In this document: in pieces, positions 14,820-28,000 of the stretch
Layout of the letters: each line of letters opens with the position of its first letter
How positions within the stretch are numbered: position 1 is the stretch's first letter
From: Cardinalis cardinalis
Lineage: Eukaryota > Chordata > Aves > Passeriformes > Cardinalidae
Assembly (NCBI GenBank): GCA_014549065.1
Contig: JACDOX010000139.1
Span: 1,276,969 to 1,340,968 of the forward strand
Direction: 5' to 3'
Length of the DNA stretch: 64,000 nt
Position numbers and translations under genes: made by a program
The notes under the pieces: model-generated
Told to the model about the DNA's origin: nothing
Database searches by the model: none
The model's input: the letters and a program-made list of their open reading frames with translations, nothing else

Positions 14820-15231
14820 GTCCACAGACTTCAGGGAAACCCAAAGAGAAGTGAATCTCTGGGGGTTGGTGGAGCCCTGGCTGCTGGAGAGGGAGGGGTG
14901 GCAAGGACCATCTGCAAAGGCTGCTATGAGCTGCTCTGTGAGGGGAGCTCCTGGAGGCCTCTGGAGGGACAAACTACATGGCTGTGGGCAACAGCCACAA
15001 GCAGTGCTTGGGATGTTCTGAGTGGCCTTTGGGAGAAGCTTCTCCACAGGATGATGGTGCAGCTCTGGAACAGGTTACCAAGAGAGGTCAGGGACTCTGG
15101 GGGGGGTTTAAGCCTTGCTAGACAAAGCAAGGGATGACCTGAGCAAGTGTTGGCAACAATCCTGCTTCTTATGGGAGACAGGGCCAGAGGCACCCAGAGA
15201 TCCTCCCCAGCAGATACTTCCATGACTCTAC
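14820..15231 (+). repeat. Probable CR1 LINE 3' fragment
   Basis: The stretch contains phrases typical of the avian CR1 3' region. These are a 'gcagctctggaacaggtta' segment with a following 'gagaggtcag', then 'ggatgacctgagc', and an end near 'atacttccatgactct'. It is diverged and 5'-truncated, as most CR1 copies are. The 5' border is uncertain. It contains no usable reverse-transcriptase frame. Confidence 0.6.
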
Positions 15232-18200
15232 TTACATTAAAATTGAATAAACATGCCCTTGTGTTGACTTAACCTCCCCAGTGAGCATGTTGATCTGGTT
15301 TTGTTGACATGCGTGTTCCTAGAATCCCATTCTCACTAAATACAAGTGAAAAAGGGGGGTCACCTGTACGTTACCTGAAAAAAATAGGAGTTAGGTGGTT
15401 GATTAGTTTCTGGTGCCATCCCTGTGGCTCTGGGGAGCTGGCAGGGGCTGCACTGCCCGAGATGATNTGGTGCCATGTTCTATAAAAGACACATGCTGTC
15501 TTTACAAGTCACTGCCCCCTGCTAGCCAGGACAGACCAGGACGTGTGTTCCTGTGCTGTCCCGTGGGGGGTGAGGTAGGGGTCNGAGAAAACCCTTCTTG
15601 TTCCCCTTCCTTCCATCAGAGGCCTGGAAAATGGTAAGGAATTAATCTGAAATGTTGTGTAGTAAAATATAAATCCCCATTGCCTGCAAATTGCTGGATA
15701 AGAGCCAAAAATGCCTAACAAGGAAACGTGTTCCTTCCAGCATAATTGTATATTTGGCTTATATTTTATTAAATGAGTAACAGCTGAGCAGAAAGGCCAA
15801 AAGGAGAGACTCCCCCCACCCTGGGGTGTGTTCAAGGCAGAGGTTGGGCTGTGTGTGGGGCAGGTGCCAGAGTGGGTGATTTAGCACAAAACACTGAGGT
15901 TTAACTGTGGGTTANACTGTGTGTAGCAACCAAAGTGAGTGACTAATGCAGGTGCAAAGGGTTGTTGTTTTTTAATGTTTAAATTTCATTTTGAATTCCT
16001 TGAAGGTGGGAAGAGAAGGAGCAAACCCAGGCTCTGAGGTCGAGTCTGAGGGGAACTGGANGCCTGAGGTGATAAATCATCAGCACTGCAGTGAGATTGA
16101 GGGGGAAACTGATGTGATATATGAAGCAATACAAAAAGAAGAATGTTATTACTTCAGTCAGCTCTCAAAGGATTTCATTCCAGATGGTTAAAGCAGGGTA
16201 GATCAGGAACCCCTGTTGATGGGGCCCACTGTCTGATAACAGCAGAAGCAGCAGAGGGTTTCTTCTGACTCCAGCAGGAGTTTCACCAGGAGAGACATGT
16301 CTCTGTACCAGGATAAGATCACTGGTATTAGTGAGAAATTAGCTCTTTGAGAGGAAAGCTGGAGATGAGCATGGCCATTTTGGCATTTTCCTCCATCCAG
16401 GAAATGTGTCTCGTTCTTGCAGAATATTTATGGAGAGGTTTAGGGATTAGTCTGCAGCAGCTCCAAAGCACTGCCTGGCTCTGGATGATGGTGCCATTGG
16501 CCTATTGCTGATGGGAGCACTGGCCTTGATGAAGAGCCCACCACAGCAGCCCTGCAGAGCAGCAGCCCCAGGGACGAGTACCAGNTCCCATGGAGCAGCC
16601 TGAGTCTCAAACTTGTTTTTTTCTAAGTCACCAAGCAGTGGCTAGGAAGCAGTGTCCTTTATAGCCCTCAGCCAAGGCCTGAGGTAAAACAAAGGCCTGG
16701 TTCATGGAGGAATTTCCCCTGCAGGAGCAGAGCTGTTGAGCACTGGCACTGCCCAATCTCAGATCAAAGGCAGACAAACCCCAGACCTCAGCACTGATGC
16801 ACTGCCACAAACCATTGGAATGAGAAGAGATGTTTCTCTCTATGGAATTTTTTTTTTAATTTGAAGTGCATGAGAAGAATTCTCATTTGGGGAAANTTTG
16901 GCTGTACTTTGCTACAACATTAGACTTCACTGTTGGGTGTCTTCTGCTAGAAACGTTTAGATTTATTTTTGTTTGTGTTCTGTCTTACGCAGCTAAGAAA
17001 ACAGTTTTGAATAGGACAAATTGTCTTGTTCCAGGGAGGAGGTCTGGTCTGGAGAGTGAAAACAGCTTGNTACTTGGAGGACTGTCCACAAAAGAACAAA
17101 GCTCTGAGGACACTTCCCTGCACTGTGCCCCACTAGAGATAATGTAGAGCCAAGATGTTGGCCTCAGGAAACACAACTATGTGAGACAGTCTCTTGTTAA
17201 GTGTTTTGTTTCTTTCTTTTCCTAGGATTCATGTGCTCCAGTGCCTGGTACTCTGGTGTTATTGCTCCTTTGGATCTGATGGGCTGGGAGGCAAGTGCNT
17301 TGGGCATTCTCTGCTCCTGCTTGTAAGAAAGAGGAATCATGTTAGTTCATTTTTACAGGGATGCTGGTGCAATTTTCTGACAGTCTTTAATAGCTGGTGC
17401 TGTGGAAGAAGACTGGAGTCTTCTTTANCCAGGTGTGCATCTCTCCAGATTTGTGTTTTGCACATCACTGGCAACATGTGAGGAAGAAATACTCATGAAA
17501 GGGCCAATGTTCCTGCACAACAGCATTNAAGGGAAATCAGTTCTGGACACACAGANGTGCAAGTTCCTTGTGGCAGCTGAATGGAGAGTTATGGATGCCT
17601 AGAAAAGTGAGATGATGTTGTATGATCCATGCATCCTGGAAATCAGTCAGCACTATGGTTATAAAACATCTCCATTTGTCTGCTTTGGCAGACTGGTCAT
17701 TATGAAGAATTTTAAACTTGGTGCAGAACATAAATCCTGGTAGTGAGGAACTCTCAAGCCAACAGGAATTTAGCTGCTTGAAAACCTTGGTCTTGGTTTA
17801 GTCCAATTTTTAGCCAAAGTGTGGATTCAATGCTTTTAAGTTCTCAATTAAAATGCCATCCTCATACCATCAAGCAGTCCAGACTCACCATACCATCAGC
17901 CTGTTTTCCAGAAAAATCACCCCTGTTGGAAGGACAACTGGAAATGCCTAAATGAGATGACAGAAATTCTGTGACTTGAGCCAAAAGCAATTTTGCTGTC
18001 AAGGCAAAAAAAAAATTCATTTAGACAGAAATGTTAGGAAATAGTAGTCTTTTGATAGACAGTTCACAAGATGATATTTGTGAAACTCTGTAGAAAGAGA
18101 AGCCAATGGAAATTATTTTTACATTTACACCTAAGGCAATTGCATGGATTTATTACTACATCTGGGGCTGCAAGCCTGAGCCTGATTTATTAACTACTGT

Positions 18201-19665
18201 CCCTTTTGGTTTCTTATCCAGGGTGGCAAACCAGCTGTAGAATGCTGAAAAGAAGTTGAGCTGCATGTCTTGTCCTTCCAGCCTGTTTCTTGTGTTCATT
18301 TTGGTCTATAAACAAACATCTCTCAGGTCTCCTAAATAGATTTTCTGATTGAGTTCCCAGAACAGACCACCACCAGCCTCATTAAAGCTTATTTATGTTA
18401 CTTTCATGCATGAATAAAAAAGCTCCCATTCACTGCTGATTTTATTTAGTTAGATTCTGTGCCTTGTGGTAGACATTGAATTGGAGTGACATTTTTGGCA
18501 CCAAAAAAGAAAAAAATAGCGAGACTGCAAGGAAAAGTTTGACACCTGCATCTTTTGCAGTACAAAAAGGAAGGAGTTAACCTGTTCTTGGCAATATGAT
18601 ATTGATTGAGGATGCAAAGAAAATACAGCTGTAAATATTTAGGAAGATTCCCTAGTAGCTGGGGTGCTTTTTAGGGGGTAGGTCACAGAACTGGGACTCT
18701 GGAGGTGCAGTCTGTTTTCCCAGGGATGCCACCCGCCCCCTGCGTGATGCGAAGAGAAAGGTCACTCGCTGTTCCAGGTCTCAGCTCCCAGCTGAGAATG
18801 ATGCTGTCTCCCTCCTCTCCTTTTCCAGCTTGCTTGTTTATCTCACTAGCTTTTCATCAGAGTAATATCCACTCTGCCTCTGTGCTGAGCACAGTGGGTC
18901 CTGCTCTTGGCTGGGGCTTCTAGACACCACTACAAGTAACAGGCATGATTCTCTCTCTATGCTTGTCTCCACCTTCTTCATCCAGGCTCCAGCACTTCTG
19001 AGGTAAGATTAACAGCTAAAAAAACCCCAAACTAACAATAAAATCAGTGTAAATGAAGAATGAGGAAGGAAAGATCCAGTGTATGTGACAAGTTGTGCAA
19101 TAGCTTTGAATGGTGTTTTTCTCCAGCCCTGCTGACTGATCATCTCTCTCATGTAAGGGCACTGCATTTTGGGACAAGAAGGATCTGAGCCTGTCCTTTA
19201 AGTCAGAGGGGTGAACAAAAAGCAGCTTTGCCTCTTTCCTTTGCACTAAGCACATTGTGAATATTCTTAAGCATTGCCACAAGGATTAACATCCCTGAAT
19301 TTTAATGTGCCTGGTGCTGGAATGTAGCTGGAAAGCAGAGCAGGCAGGAATGGTCTCTCTGGGCTGTGGGCTCTGCTAGGTGACTCTTTGAAGTTCTATT
19401 CAATAGCTTTCTGTTACTCTTTATATTTTTTTCCCTTTTCCGGTTTTTTTCCTCCTTCTTCAACCACTTCTTGAACAAGTATTGATATATTTCATGTTTC
19501 TCAAATTTACTGGACTGGATTGTTTTATCTCCACATACTTTTGCATGGCAGTAGTATTAAAATAAAAAAATAATAAAGAAAAAAAAAAGGGCATGGGGAC
19601 AGAAGTACAGTTTGGTGTTTACTTTGGATCATTAACCTGGTCTGTAAATTTGATTTGATCTCTCC

Positions 19666-19685
19666 TTTTTTTTTTTTTTTTTTTT
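19666..19685. repeat. Poly-T run (20 T)
   Basis: An uninterrupted run of 20 T is directly visible. It lies about 2.2 kb upstream of the xCT-like start codon. Confidence 0.8.
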
Positions 19686-21571
19686 CCCCTGCTCTCTCGG
19701 TGTAATTTCAGAGCCTGCAAAGAGACGCTGTCTTCTGTGGCTTCAGGATCCCAGCAAGAAATGGGAGTCTGATGGATTGTAAATGCACCTGCTTTGTTTA
19801 AAATCCAGCCAAACAGATAAGTGCACTTTTAATTCTCTCCGAACGGTGCTTTAGACATAGCTCAGCACAGCATCTCTCCTCAGTTCAGTTCCAGTTTGGT
19901 GAGGCTCTGTGTTTCACCCCTGCAAATGAATGCTGTGTGGGTCTCACTNCAGCTGAGAAATACCAGACAATATTGGTATTTCACACTAAGGTAATTAATT
20001 GGTGTCTGGGGGAACTGCAGCTCAGGGGCTGGGAGGCTCCCAGGGGTCTATCCCTGCTCTTCCAGAGCCACTGTCTCCAGCAGCCCTGTGAGGTTTTGGG
20101 ACTCTGAGGAGCAGCTCTGTGGGACCAGACGAGGCTGATGTGACCCATCTGAGCCNTAAAGAGTCCTATGGGACTCATTAGAGGTTTAATAACTAAACTT
20201 GGCTGGTTTGATTGAGAAGATGCTTGTGCAGGCTTGGCACAATCTCAGAGAAACCAGCTCATGCTGCTGGCAGGAGAAAGGGCTTTCTGCATGTGCTTGT
20301 CATATGTGTGCAGAGAAAGTGATAACCCTGCTTCCTCCCACCAGCTTCCAGGTGGGAAAAGAGCTGGGGAGGGGGGAGAAAAGACCTTGGTTACACTGAG
20401 TTTACCCAGGGCATGCAAAGTATTGTGGGTGAATGGTGACAAGAATTGACCCCTCAAAGTTAGGGGGGGTCAATTTTTATCTCTCTACCAAGGAAGAAAT
20501 TTCTGTCTGCTTAGGTCTGCCTCTAGAGGCGACCACTGTCTCCTTGTGGACACACCACTGCAATGACTAAATTATTGAAGAAACCCATAAAATAGGNTCT
20601 CATGTAAAGTTTAACTTTGCAATAATATACGGCCATGGGGCTGGGGCAAATATTCACCATAAAGCAATTTGCTGTGTTAGAATAATGAAAAGAAAAGCAC
20701 TGAAGCTGAGTGTGTGAGCATTGTTGGGGATGTGTGGCAGGAGGCTGGACAAGAGCCAAATTATCTACTCCAGTCTTGTCTTGCCTGCTCTTCCAGGGAT
20801 AATTACTAGTACAAAACATCTACCTTGCTATTAGGAAAACTGCAACTAGGTTTGCTACAGCAAATTAGGCTGTAGTAACTGACCTGAATTCATCTCACCT
20901 ACCTAAGCAGAAGGTGAGTTTCTTGGTGAAGTTGCCAATTTAGGGGTGATAGAGAAAGACAGGAGAGATGAGGAGGGGAAGTGGGAGGCTGCTGCAGTTT
21001 GTGAGAACTAAATCTGGATCAACTCATGATCCCTGAAGTNTCTGAAGTTCCTTCTTTTCTAGGAAAAACTTCACTGCTGCTGTTATTACCAAGGAGTTTT
21101 TTATATTAATAGAAGAAATGNCACGTCTGTTAGTAATGACTAAGCTCTGTCTTACAACTGTAAACAGCATTTANTCCTGACTCTGCAGTACTTTGAAAGC
21201 AAAAAAAGCTTGACACATATATTAAGAAACACTGATTAAATGGAACTCTAGTGAGAAATCAGGGCTAATTCATTCAGCAAGGGTGGACAGGAAGTTAAAA
21301 AAGCTTAAATCCTCTCTGTGCACCAACTAATGCAGCTTAATGTTTTTCTCATCTCAGAGATTCTCAAGGTATTGATTGTTAGGTTGGCAACTTTAAATCC
21401 CTTTTCTGCCAGTGAGCTGAAATCAATGCATTCCCCATAGATCCCATTAAATTAACCCCAAACTGGCCAGTTCTAGTCTGGGCAATCTGACATTACTCAA
21501 AGTCAAATTTGGGCATCATCCTGAGGTGTGGCTGGCATGCAACATGTAACACTCTGCGCTGCCTGGAAGAA

Positions 21572-21581
21572 GAAACAGAAA
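21572..21581 (+). promoter_or_regulatory. ISRE/IRF-like GAAANNGAAA match
   Basis: A single GAAACAGAAA lies 266 bp upstream of the xCT-like start codon. It fits the interferon-response core, but in an A-rich region a match can easily be chance. Confidence 0.2.
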
Positions 21582-21847
21582 ACACATGAAGCGTCTCCCG
21601 GGAGCTGTACTGACGAGATAGATGATACCAAGGGTGTTCTACTCACCTGTGGTTTGGCTGGTACTTCCTGCAGCTGAGGAGAACAGATTCAACAGCTCTT
21701 GTCCAGTTACTGAAAAAAAAAAAAAAAATTGTCCCAAAAAGAAGATCCTTGAATCCCTAACTCCTTGTCTTACAGGTGAACCTTGAGGACACGTGGGAGA
21801 CTGTAGCTCCTGAATGTGTGACCTTCCCCTGTGATTAGAAGAAAGCC

Positions 21848-22040
21848 ATGGGGAAAGATAAGAAAGAAGAGGCCATCTTCCTGAGGAAAAAGATCACTTT
21901 GCTGCGGGCTTTCTCGCTGCTCATCGGCAGCATGGTTGGCAGNGGCATCTTCATCTCCCCCAAAGGAGTCCTGAAAAACTCCGGCAGCGTGGGCTTCTCC
22001 CTGCTCGTCTGGTTTTCCTGTGGGCTCCTCTCCATGTTTG
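21848..22040 (+). CDS. SLC7A11-like: xCT-like exon 1 (start codon, TM1-TM2)
   Basis: It encodes residues 1-64 and ends in phase 1 at a GTGAGT donor. It starts MGKDKKEEAIFLRKK and carries the TM1 motif G31-X32-GIF. Residue 32 is an AGN codon (Ser or Arg); Ser is expected because GSGIF is common in the family. A likely 5' UTR acceptor ends at 21775. Confidence 0.93.
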
Positions 22041-25000
22041 GTGAGTGCTGAGCTTTGGAGCCCTTGCTGAAGCACCGGGGAGGTGAGGGGAGCCTGCACA
22101 TTTTTCTGTTTAGAAAGTTGGGAGATGAATAAACCCAAAATTTCTGNTTCCTGCTGCAACGAAGGTCTAAGAAGTCAGGGGATGGTCACTAGGAGGTTTT
22201 AGTTCAAATTATTTTCCTAGGTAATGGACAAAGTCCCAGCACTTATGGTCTGTAATATCAATTCATGTACAAGTCCAGGGCAGGGGGGGACAGTGAGTGC
22301 GAATGGAGACAGCATGGTCTCATCCAGGAAAGCTGGGGAGAATGAGGGGACTCCTGTAAGGCACAAAGGAGATGGAGGCACCTAAAAGGGAACCTGNGGG
22401 CTGTGCTGTGCTCTTCACAGACACTGTGAAGAGAGGAGGAAGGGAGAGTCCCAACACGCCCCATGGGGACCCCTTTCTGTCAGAGAGCATGGCTGGAGCA
22501 GAATCCCTGGGGAGCTGCAGGGATGCACCAGCCCAGGGTGGTGTTGGGTGTCTGTAAGAAATGGTGTGGGGATGTCTGATGCTGCCCCACTTTCTGCGTG
22601 TTACTATTGGCTTGATTTCTGCCATTAGTACCAGTCTTTTCTCAGAAAGGTTGTCTTTTGATGACAATTTCATTCTAGTTCTTTTGAAATAANGTAGCTC
22701 TTCTAAGTTACAGTGGATAAAACACGTGGCTTTTAGTTTCTTTCATTAACTGTAAAAAAATCACCATCTCAGAAACTCTCTAAAGGTGCTATTAGGACAA
22801 CTGCAAGTTCTCCCAGCCCAGGAGAGAAATCTGGTGCTTATTATAGTGGGTGACTTTAACATTCNTCTTCTGTTGTAACTTACTAAAAAAAATAATTCAC
22901 CAAAAGAAAAAAACAAGAAAGGATAAATACTCCATGTGAGAAAAAAAAAAAAAGCAAAACACCTTGACACTCTGGCATGTACATGCAAGTTTAGAAATTG
23001 AGACATTTAATTGTTAATAGGGCAACAAGTTGTTCTTGCTCTTACCATACATGTACCAATATTTCACATTGCAACCTGTGAGTGGCTGTTTGGTGAATTA
23101 TACACTTCTGCTTAGAGAAAAGCTGACAGTATAATGTGGGCATGGTGTTTCTTTTAACCAAGCAGAGCAGTAAATGAGAATGTGTGTGTAATGTATGTGT
23201 AATCACATAGCCAAGCTCTGCACTTGTAAAGGTTTTTCCCTCTACAGCATCCTTTGATACACTCTCCTGGAAGGGCCTTGGGAGCCTCTTTACCAAGTGA
23301 TTGCACTTTGTAGCTGGATTTGTCAGTTTGTTCTTCTCTTTTATCAACTTGATGACCTCCCCTGATCATTTCTCTGATGCTTTTTTTGCAGTATATTTAA
23401 AAGACCTGCTTTCTTTTGTGCCTTTTTTTTTTCCTTTCAAGTGGGGCATATATACAAGTCCCAATCCATGAGTTCAGCAACATATTTATATGCATCAATG
23501 CTTCAATGCTTGAAACATTTAAAGGGACCCACTGGAATAAACTAGATGAGCTATCTGCCTATATTTGATGCTTTGAGCAGGAGTTTTGCACAAATTTTCC
23601 AACAGGGAGGCAGGAAACATTGAGGTTGTCACCATCCTGCATGACCTGAATATGGCATGATTGCCATGGCACTTGGCAGCATGGCGATGTCACCCATGGC
23701 TTCAAAAGAGGGAAGGGATTGATGTGGAGATGCAAGATAAGGACGCAAGAATGTGGCCTGGGATCAAAAACATGATTTAAATGACCAGTTCAGCCATGGC
23801 TTGTGGCTGAGCTACTGCAATTGCTTTGTAAGCACCATTTCATCAGTNTAACAGTGAGGAGAAGCAAGAATCCAGGGTATCTTTCAAAGGAAACTCTTGT
23901 AGCTCTGTGCAGCGTTTCTATCACACACCCTTCTTCAGAGCTTCCATGGAAACGTTGTAACATTAACCACAAAATAGAGANTTTCTTTCCACCTGACAGG
24001 TAAACCAATTACTTCGAAACTTACTTCAAACCACAGTAGCGCATAAAAATACAGAGAAGTGGTTCTGTTAAACCTTTTTCTTCCTCTCATTCACTTCTCA
24101 TTTTAAATGGATTTGTTCAATCCCNGAAAAATCACACAGAAAGGGAAATCCCTGGGATTATTTCCTTGATGCATTTCTACCTGAACTTTTCCAGGTGCCT
24201 TGTGTTATGCAGAGCTTGGAACAAGAATCACCAAGTCTGGAGGACATTATATCTACATTTTGGAGACGCTAGGGCCTCTGCCAAGCTTCTTATTCCTGTG
24301 GGCAGAGTTTTTTGCTATCAGGTAAGAGATTTGATTTGCTTGCCTCTTCCTGGATGCAGTGATAATTTAAAATACCAAAAGCTATGGTGCCAGGTAACAG
24401 TCCAGGCAGTTTGTAAAGGAAAGAGTTGAATGATTTNTAAAGATTTTTCAGTGATAAAAGGAAGAAGACACAATGTGGAAATAGTTACAAATGTTGAATG
24501 TGTTCTGTACTTGAAGANTATCTCTCTTCTCCCCTGGCAGCTCCTATCCCCCAAGAGCTGTGGTATATTTCAGAGACTGACAATAGATGCCAGATTTATT
24601 TCAGATTTTCTGTTTTCAGTGTGAAACTTTTTTGGTTTCATCAGACTCAGAAAGTGGAGACAACTTCCTGGCTTAGCCCCAAGTTAAATANTTTATAAAA
24701 TTGTGAATTACTTCTTTTTTTCACATTAAAAAGGAAGTCCTCACCTCTCAATAACCTGTATCCTTCATGTAAGCTTAGATGAAGCAGAACATATGAACTA
24801 CACTTGCATTGCTCAGTATGATTAATCCCAACTTTTGCTTTCAAGTTGGAAATTAATCATTTTGCAGCATGTGGTTTTTAACCATTTACTGAGAAAAACC
24901 TATGAGAAAAANTCGATGGGAATTCACCATCTGCACGGGTGTGAGAGGATTAAGCCAGGTGGGAAAACTTGCTCCCCTTCCCAAGTTTGGCACAGTTTTA

Positions 25001-28000
25001 CCTCATGCCATTTTTCAGCCATGCTCAGAGCAGTTTGTGCTTGGTTCCCCCCACAACCCCCACCCCAGGCCTGCCAACAGTGCTGTGGTTTCCCTGGCAT
25101 TTGGGCGCTACATGCTGGAGCCGTTCTTCGCCCCCTGTGCTGCCCCTGTCCCTGCAGTGAAGCTCGTGTCTCTCCTGGGCTACTGTAAGTACCAACATTT
25201 ATGGGATTGCCCATCCTGGCCTCTCTGCCCTAGACTAGGAGAACTNAGGGGTGTTATTTCCTGGACAGCTGTGGGATGAGGGTCCTGTCTTACCTCCTCA
25301 GCTGACTAAAATGTTCTGNTTCAAGGTGATGTAGTGTTGGGCCACTATATTCTCTAGGAAGTGGAATGGGCCTCCCTGTTGACCAGCTGGAGCCCTAGGT
25401 AGGGGGATTTTGCCAGGTGTGGGAGAAGAAACTCTCCATGTGTAATTGTGCAAAAGCCACATGAGCTGTGGGTGTAAGGCTTGAGGTTTTGGACTCCTCT
25501 CCTGGTGCATCCAGCCCGTGAAAGCTGTCCTGCCTGCTCCAGACTGGTGTGGNCTGACACAGGGAATGCTGAGATGTCCCACACCTTTCCCCCAGGCAGG
25601 TGTGGATCACCCAGCAGGAACCAGGTTCCTGCTCCCTTTTAGGAGCGTTAAGTCAGCTCCCTCTTTAAACACTGTATGCTGGGCCAATGTTTCCTGACAT
25701 CTCTCATCCCAGGCATCCACTCTAAGGCATAAAGATGCAGCCNTCCCCCAGCATCCCTAGGGCAGGGAGAGGGCTGTATTTTTTCCTGTGTGTGTTGAGC
25801 CCAGGCTGCAGCTGTAGCAGTGGTGTTTCCTCTCCAGACACGGTCCTGACCCTCAATTCCTGGAGCGTCACCTGGAGCGCGCGGCTGCAGACGGCTCTCT
25901 CCGTCGTCAAACTCCTGGCCCTTGCACTCATCATCGTGCCAGGGATGATGCTGCTGGCCCAGGGTAGGTGCCTCTGCTCCTATGGCTGAGGAGAGTGCTC
26001 GATGTGCCCCCTGTCATGGCTTTTATCAGCGCNAAGTGACAAGTGTGGTGCTCACTCAGCTGGCCGGAGCTCTCTCTGTCCATGTGCCAGATGTGAATTA
26101 GCTGGGAGCCAAGACCGGCACAGCTGGCACAGGCTGCATCATTGCACTGGGCTGATGCACCTGGCTGGGTGGTACTTTCTCCAAAATTTAGTGGGTCTTA
26201 GTGCCAGAGGATGTGGGAGCCTACCCAGGTCACCCTAACCTTCCTCTGGAGTCAGACTTGCCTATTTCCAGTGTAGCTCGAAATCTTTCCAAAGCAGCAC
26301 ATATTTGATGGACATTTAGGATACGTGACAGCATCCCCTGTGCCAATCACAGCTGTGTAATGAGTTACCAGCCCTCAGCTGAGCCCTGGTAATGGCATCT
26401 CTAATCCTTCTGTGGCACAAGCTAATGTTTTTTACCTCCAGATCGAGATGGGTGGTAATTCAGTGAATTTACAAGGAACTTGGTACAGGATTTCGTGCCC
26501 GTATGCAGAGTGGGGTAGGAAAACTCTACCAGTAGGATCTTCTGTGAACCATACAAGAGTACTGGCTTTAATCCAAGCCTCAGTTTATAGAAAAGCTCAA
26601 GGCATCCCCACTCAAGGGATGAAGCCTGCTCCCTCTTCATGCTATTACTTTCTTCTGCAGAGAAAACACCANAGGCAATGGGCTCTGTGTTCCTGTTTCT
26701 TTCTGATGTCTCGAGCTGGCTCCTTTGAACATGCAAAGCTCTCCTTGGGCTGGCTTCTGAACTAAAGGACTGCCCTGCAGCTAGGAATCCCCAGCCATTA
26801 TTGTTAGGAATGCCTTCGAATGACAATCTGGAGCCCTGGCACCCGTCCTCTGGTGGGGGGGATAAATGCAGGTGACATCTGGAGGGAGAATTCACCAAGA
26901 GACTCCAGTATGATGGGTTGTATTTAATGTGACTCACGGGGGACTGTAAATTGCTCATTAATGNATTGCAGGCAATAAATCCTTTTCATGCACCATCACT
27001 TACCAGCCATCATTTTGGAACATAAAAAAAGTACCCCAATAGACCCAGTCCTGTATTTTGGGTTAGTTTTCTTCAAACATATTTTCGAATTGACTTTTTT
27101 TTTTGTGCTTAAAAATCAGTTTTGCACTTTTAAATAATTTCGCCTGATTCCTCTGCCTTGTGCTGCTTTTTGTTTTGATTGCACTTCTGTCCCTTCCTTT
27201 GCCATTACCTTCTCTTTGGCTCAGGCTTATATTAGAGACTTGCTGGGCCAGCGTTTCAAACCCATGTGCCCAAATCTCATCACTGAATTTCTTGCAGAAG
27301 CACCTCCACAGAAGTGGCCTGACTTTCTCCATGTCATGTCACACCATGCCATGTCACACCTTGCCTGGTAAAGCCCAACTAGGAAAGATTCTCGTCTCTT
27401 GAAGAGAGTTTGTTATGGAAAATTGAACATAGATGTGGAACCAAACCTTGGGTTACCTGGATTTGAAAATGTTGGGAATGCAATTGTGTTTGAATGAGAG
27501 GCCATTCAGAATTGCTCTTTCCCCTAAATATTTTTGTTTTGATTTAGAGAAAATCCTGACTTTGGTTTTTTTTGTTAAGTTTTGTTTTGTTGTTTCAAGC
27601 AGAGAAGTTGAAGGAAAATTAGGGGAGTTGGTAAATATCTGAGACACCTCTACTTTGGACATGCTATTTGCTTTGCACTCTGTCCTTTCCTGCGGGTGAG
27701 TGGTGGTGGGTCAGACTGGCAGGTGTTGCCCCCATCCCCTCCTCCAGCCTGGTTCCCATGCTCTGGCCAGCACAGGGCTGGGGTCAGTGCTCCAGCAGCA
27801 GGAGCAGGAGGGAGCACAGTGAGAGCTGAGTTAGCTGCCTCGCTGGCTGCACCACATCAAAGGGGAGTGTGTGTCCAGCTGCTGAGGGGGCTGGGGACCG
27901 AACATGGGGGTCAATCCAACAACTTAATTTTGGGCCTAGAGGAAGGAGAGGACAACATGGATCTGCTCGTCTCCGTGATCTCCTGTTCNCACATCAGGCT

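Larger units (their letters stand above)
15250..21770. other. Gene-free region upstream of the xCT-like gene
   Basis: There is no supported coding exon. The stretch holds a 20-T run (19666-19685) and a 16-A run (21713-21728). An open frame of 66 codons at 15991-16191 has no recognisable domain and is probably chance. Promoter and 5' UTR sequence of the xCT-like gene should lie in the right-hand part, but I see no CpG island or clear TATA box. Confidence 0.55.

Noticed and set aside
15991..16191. Acidic 66-codon open frame upstream of the xCT-like gene
   Set aside because: It is short and contains an ambiguous base. No domain and no donor or acceptor fit the downstream gene.
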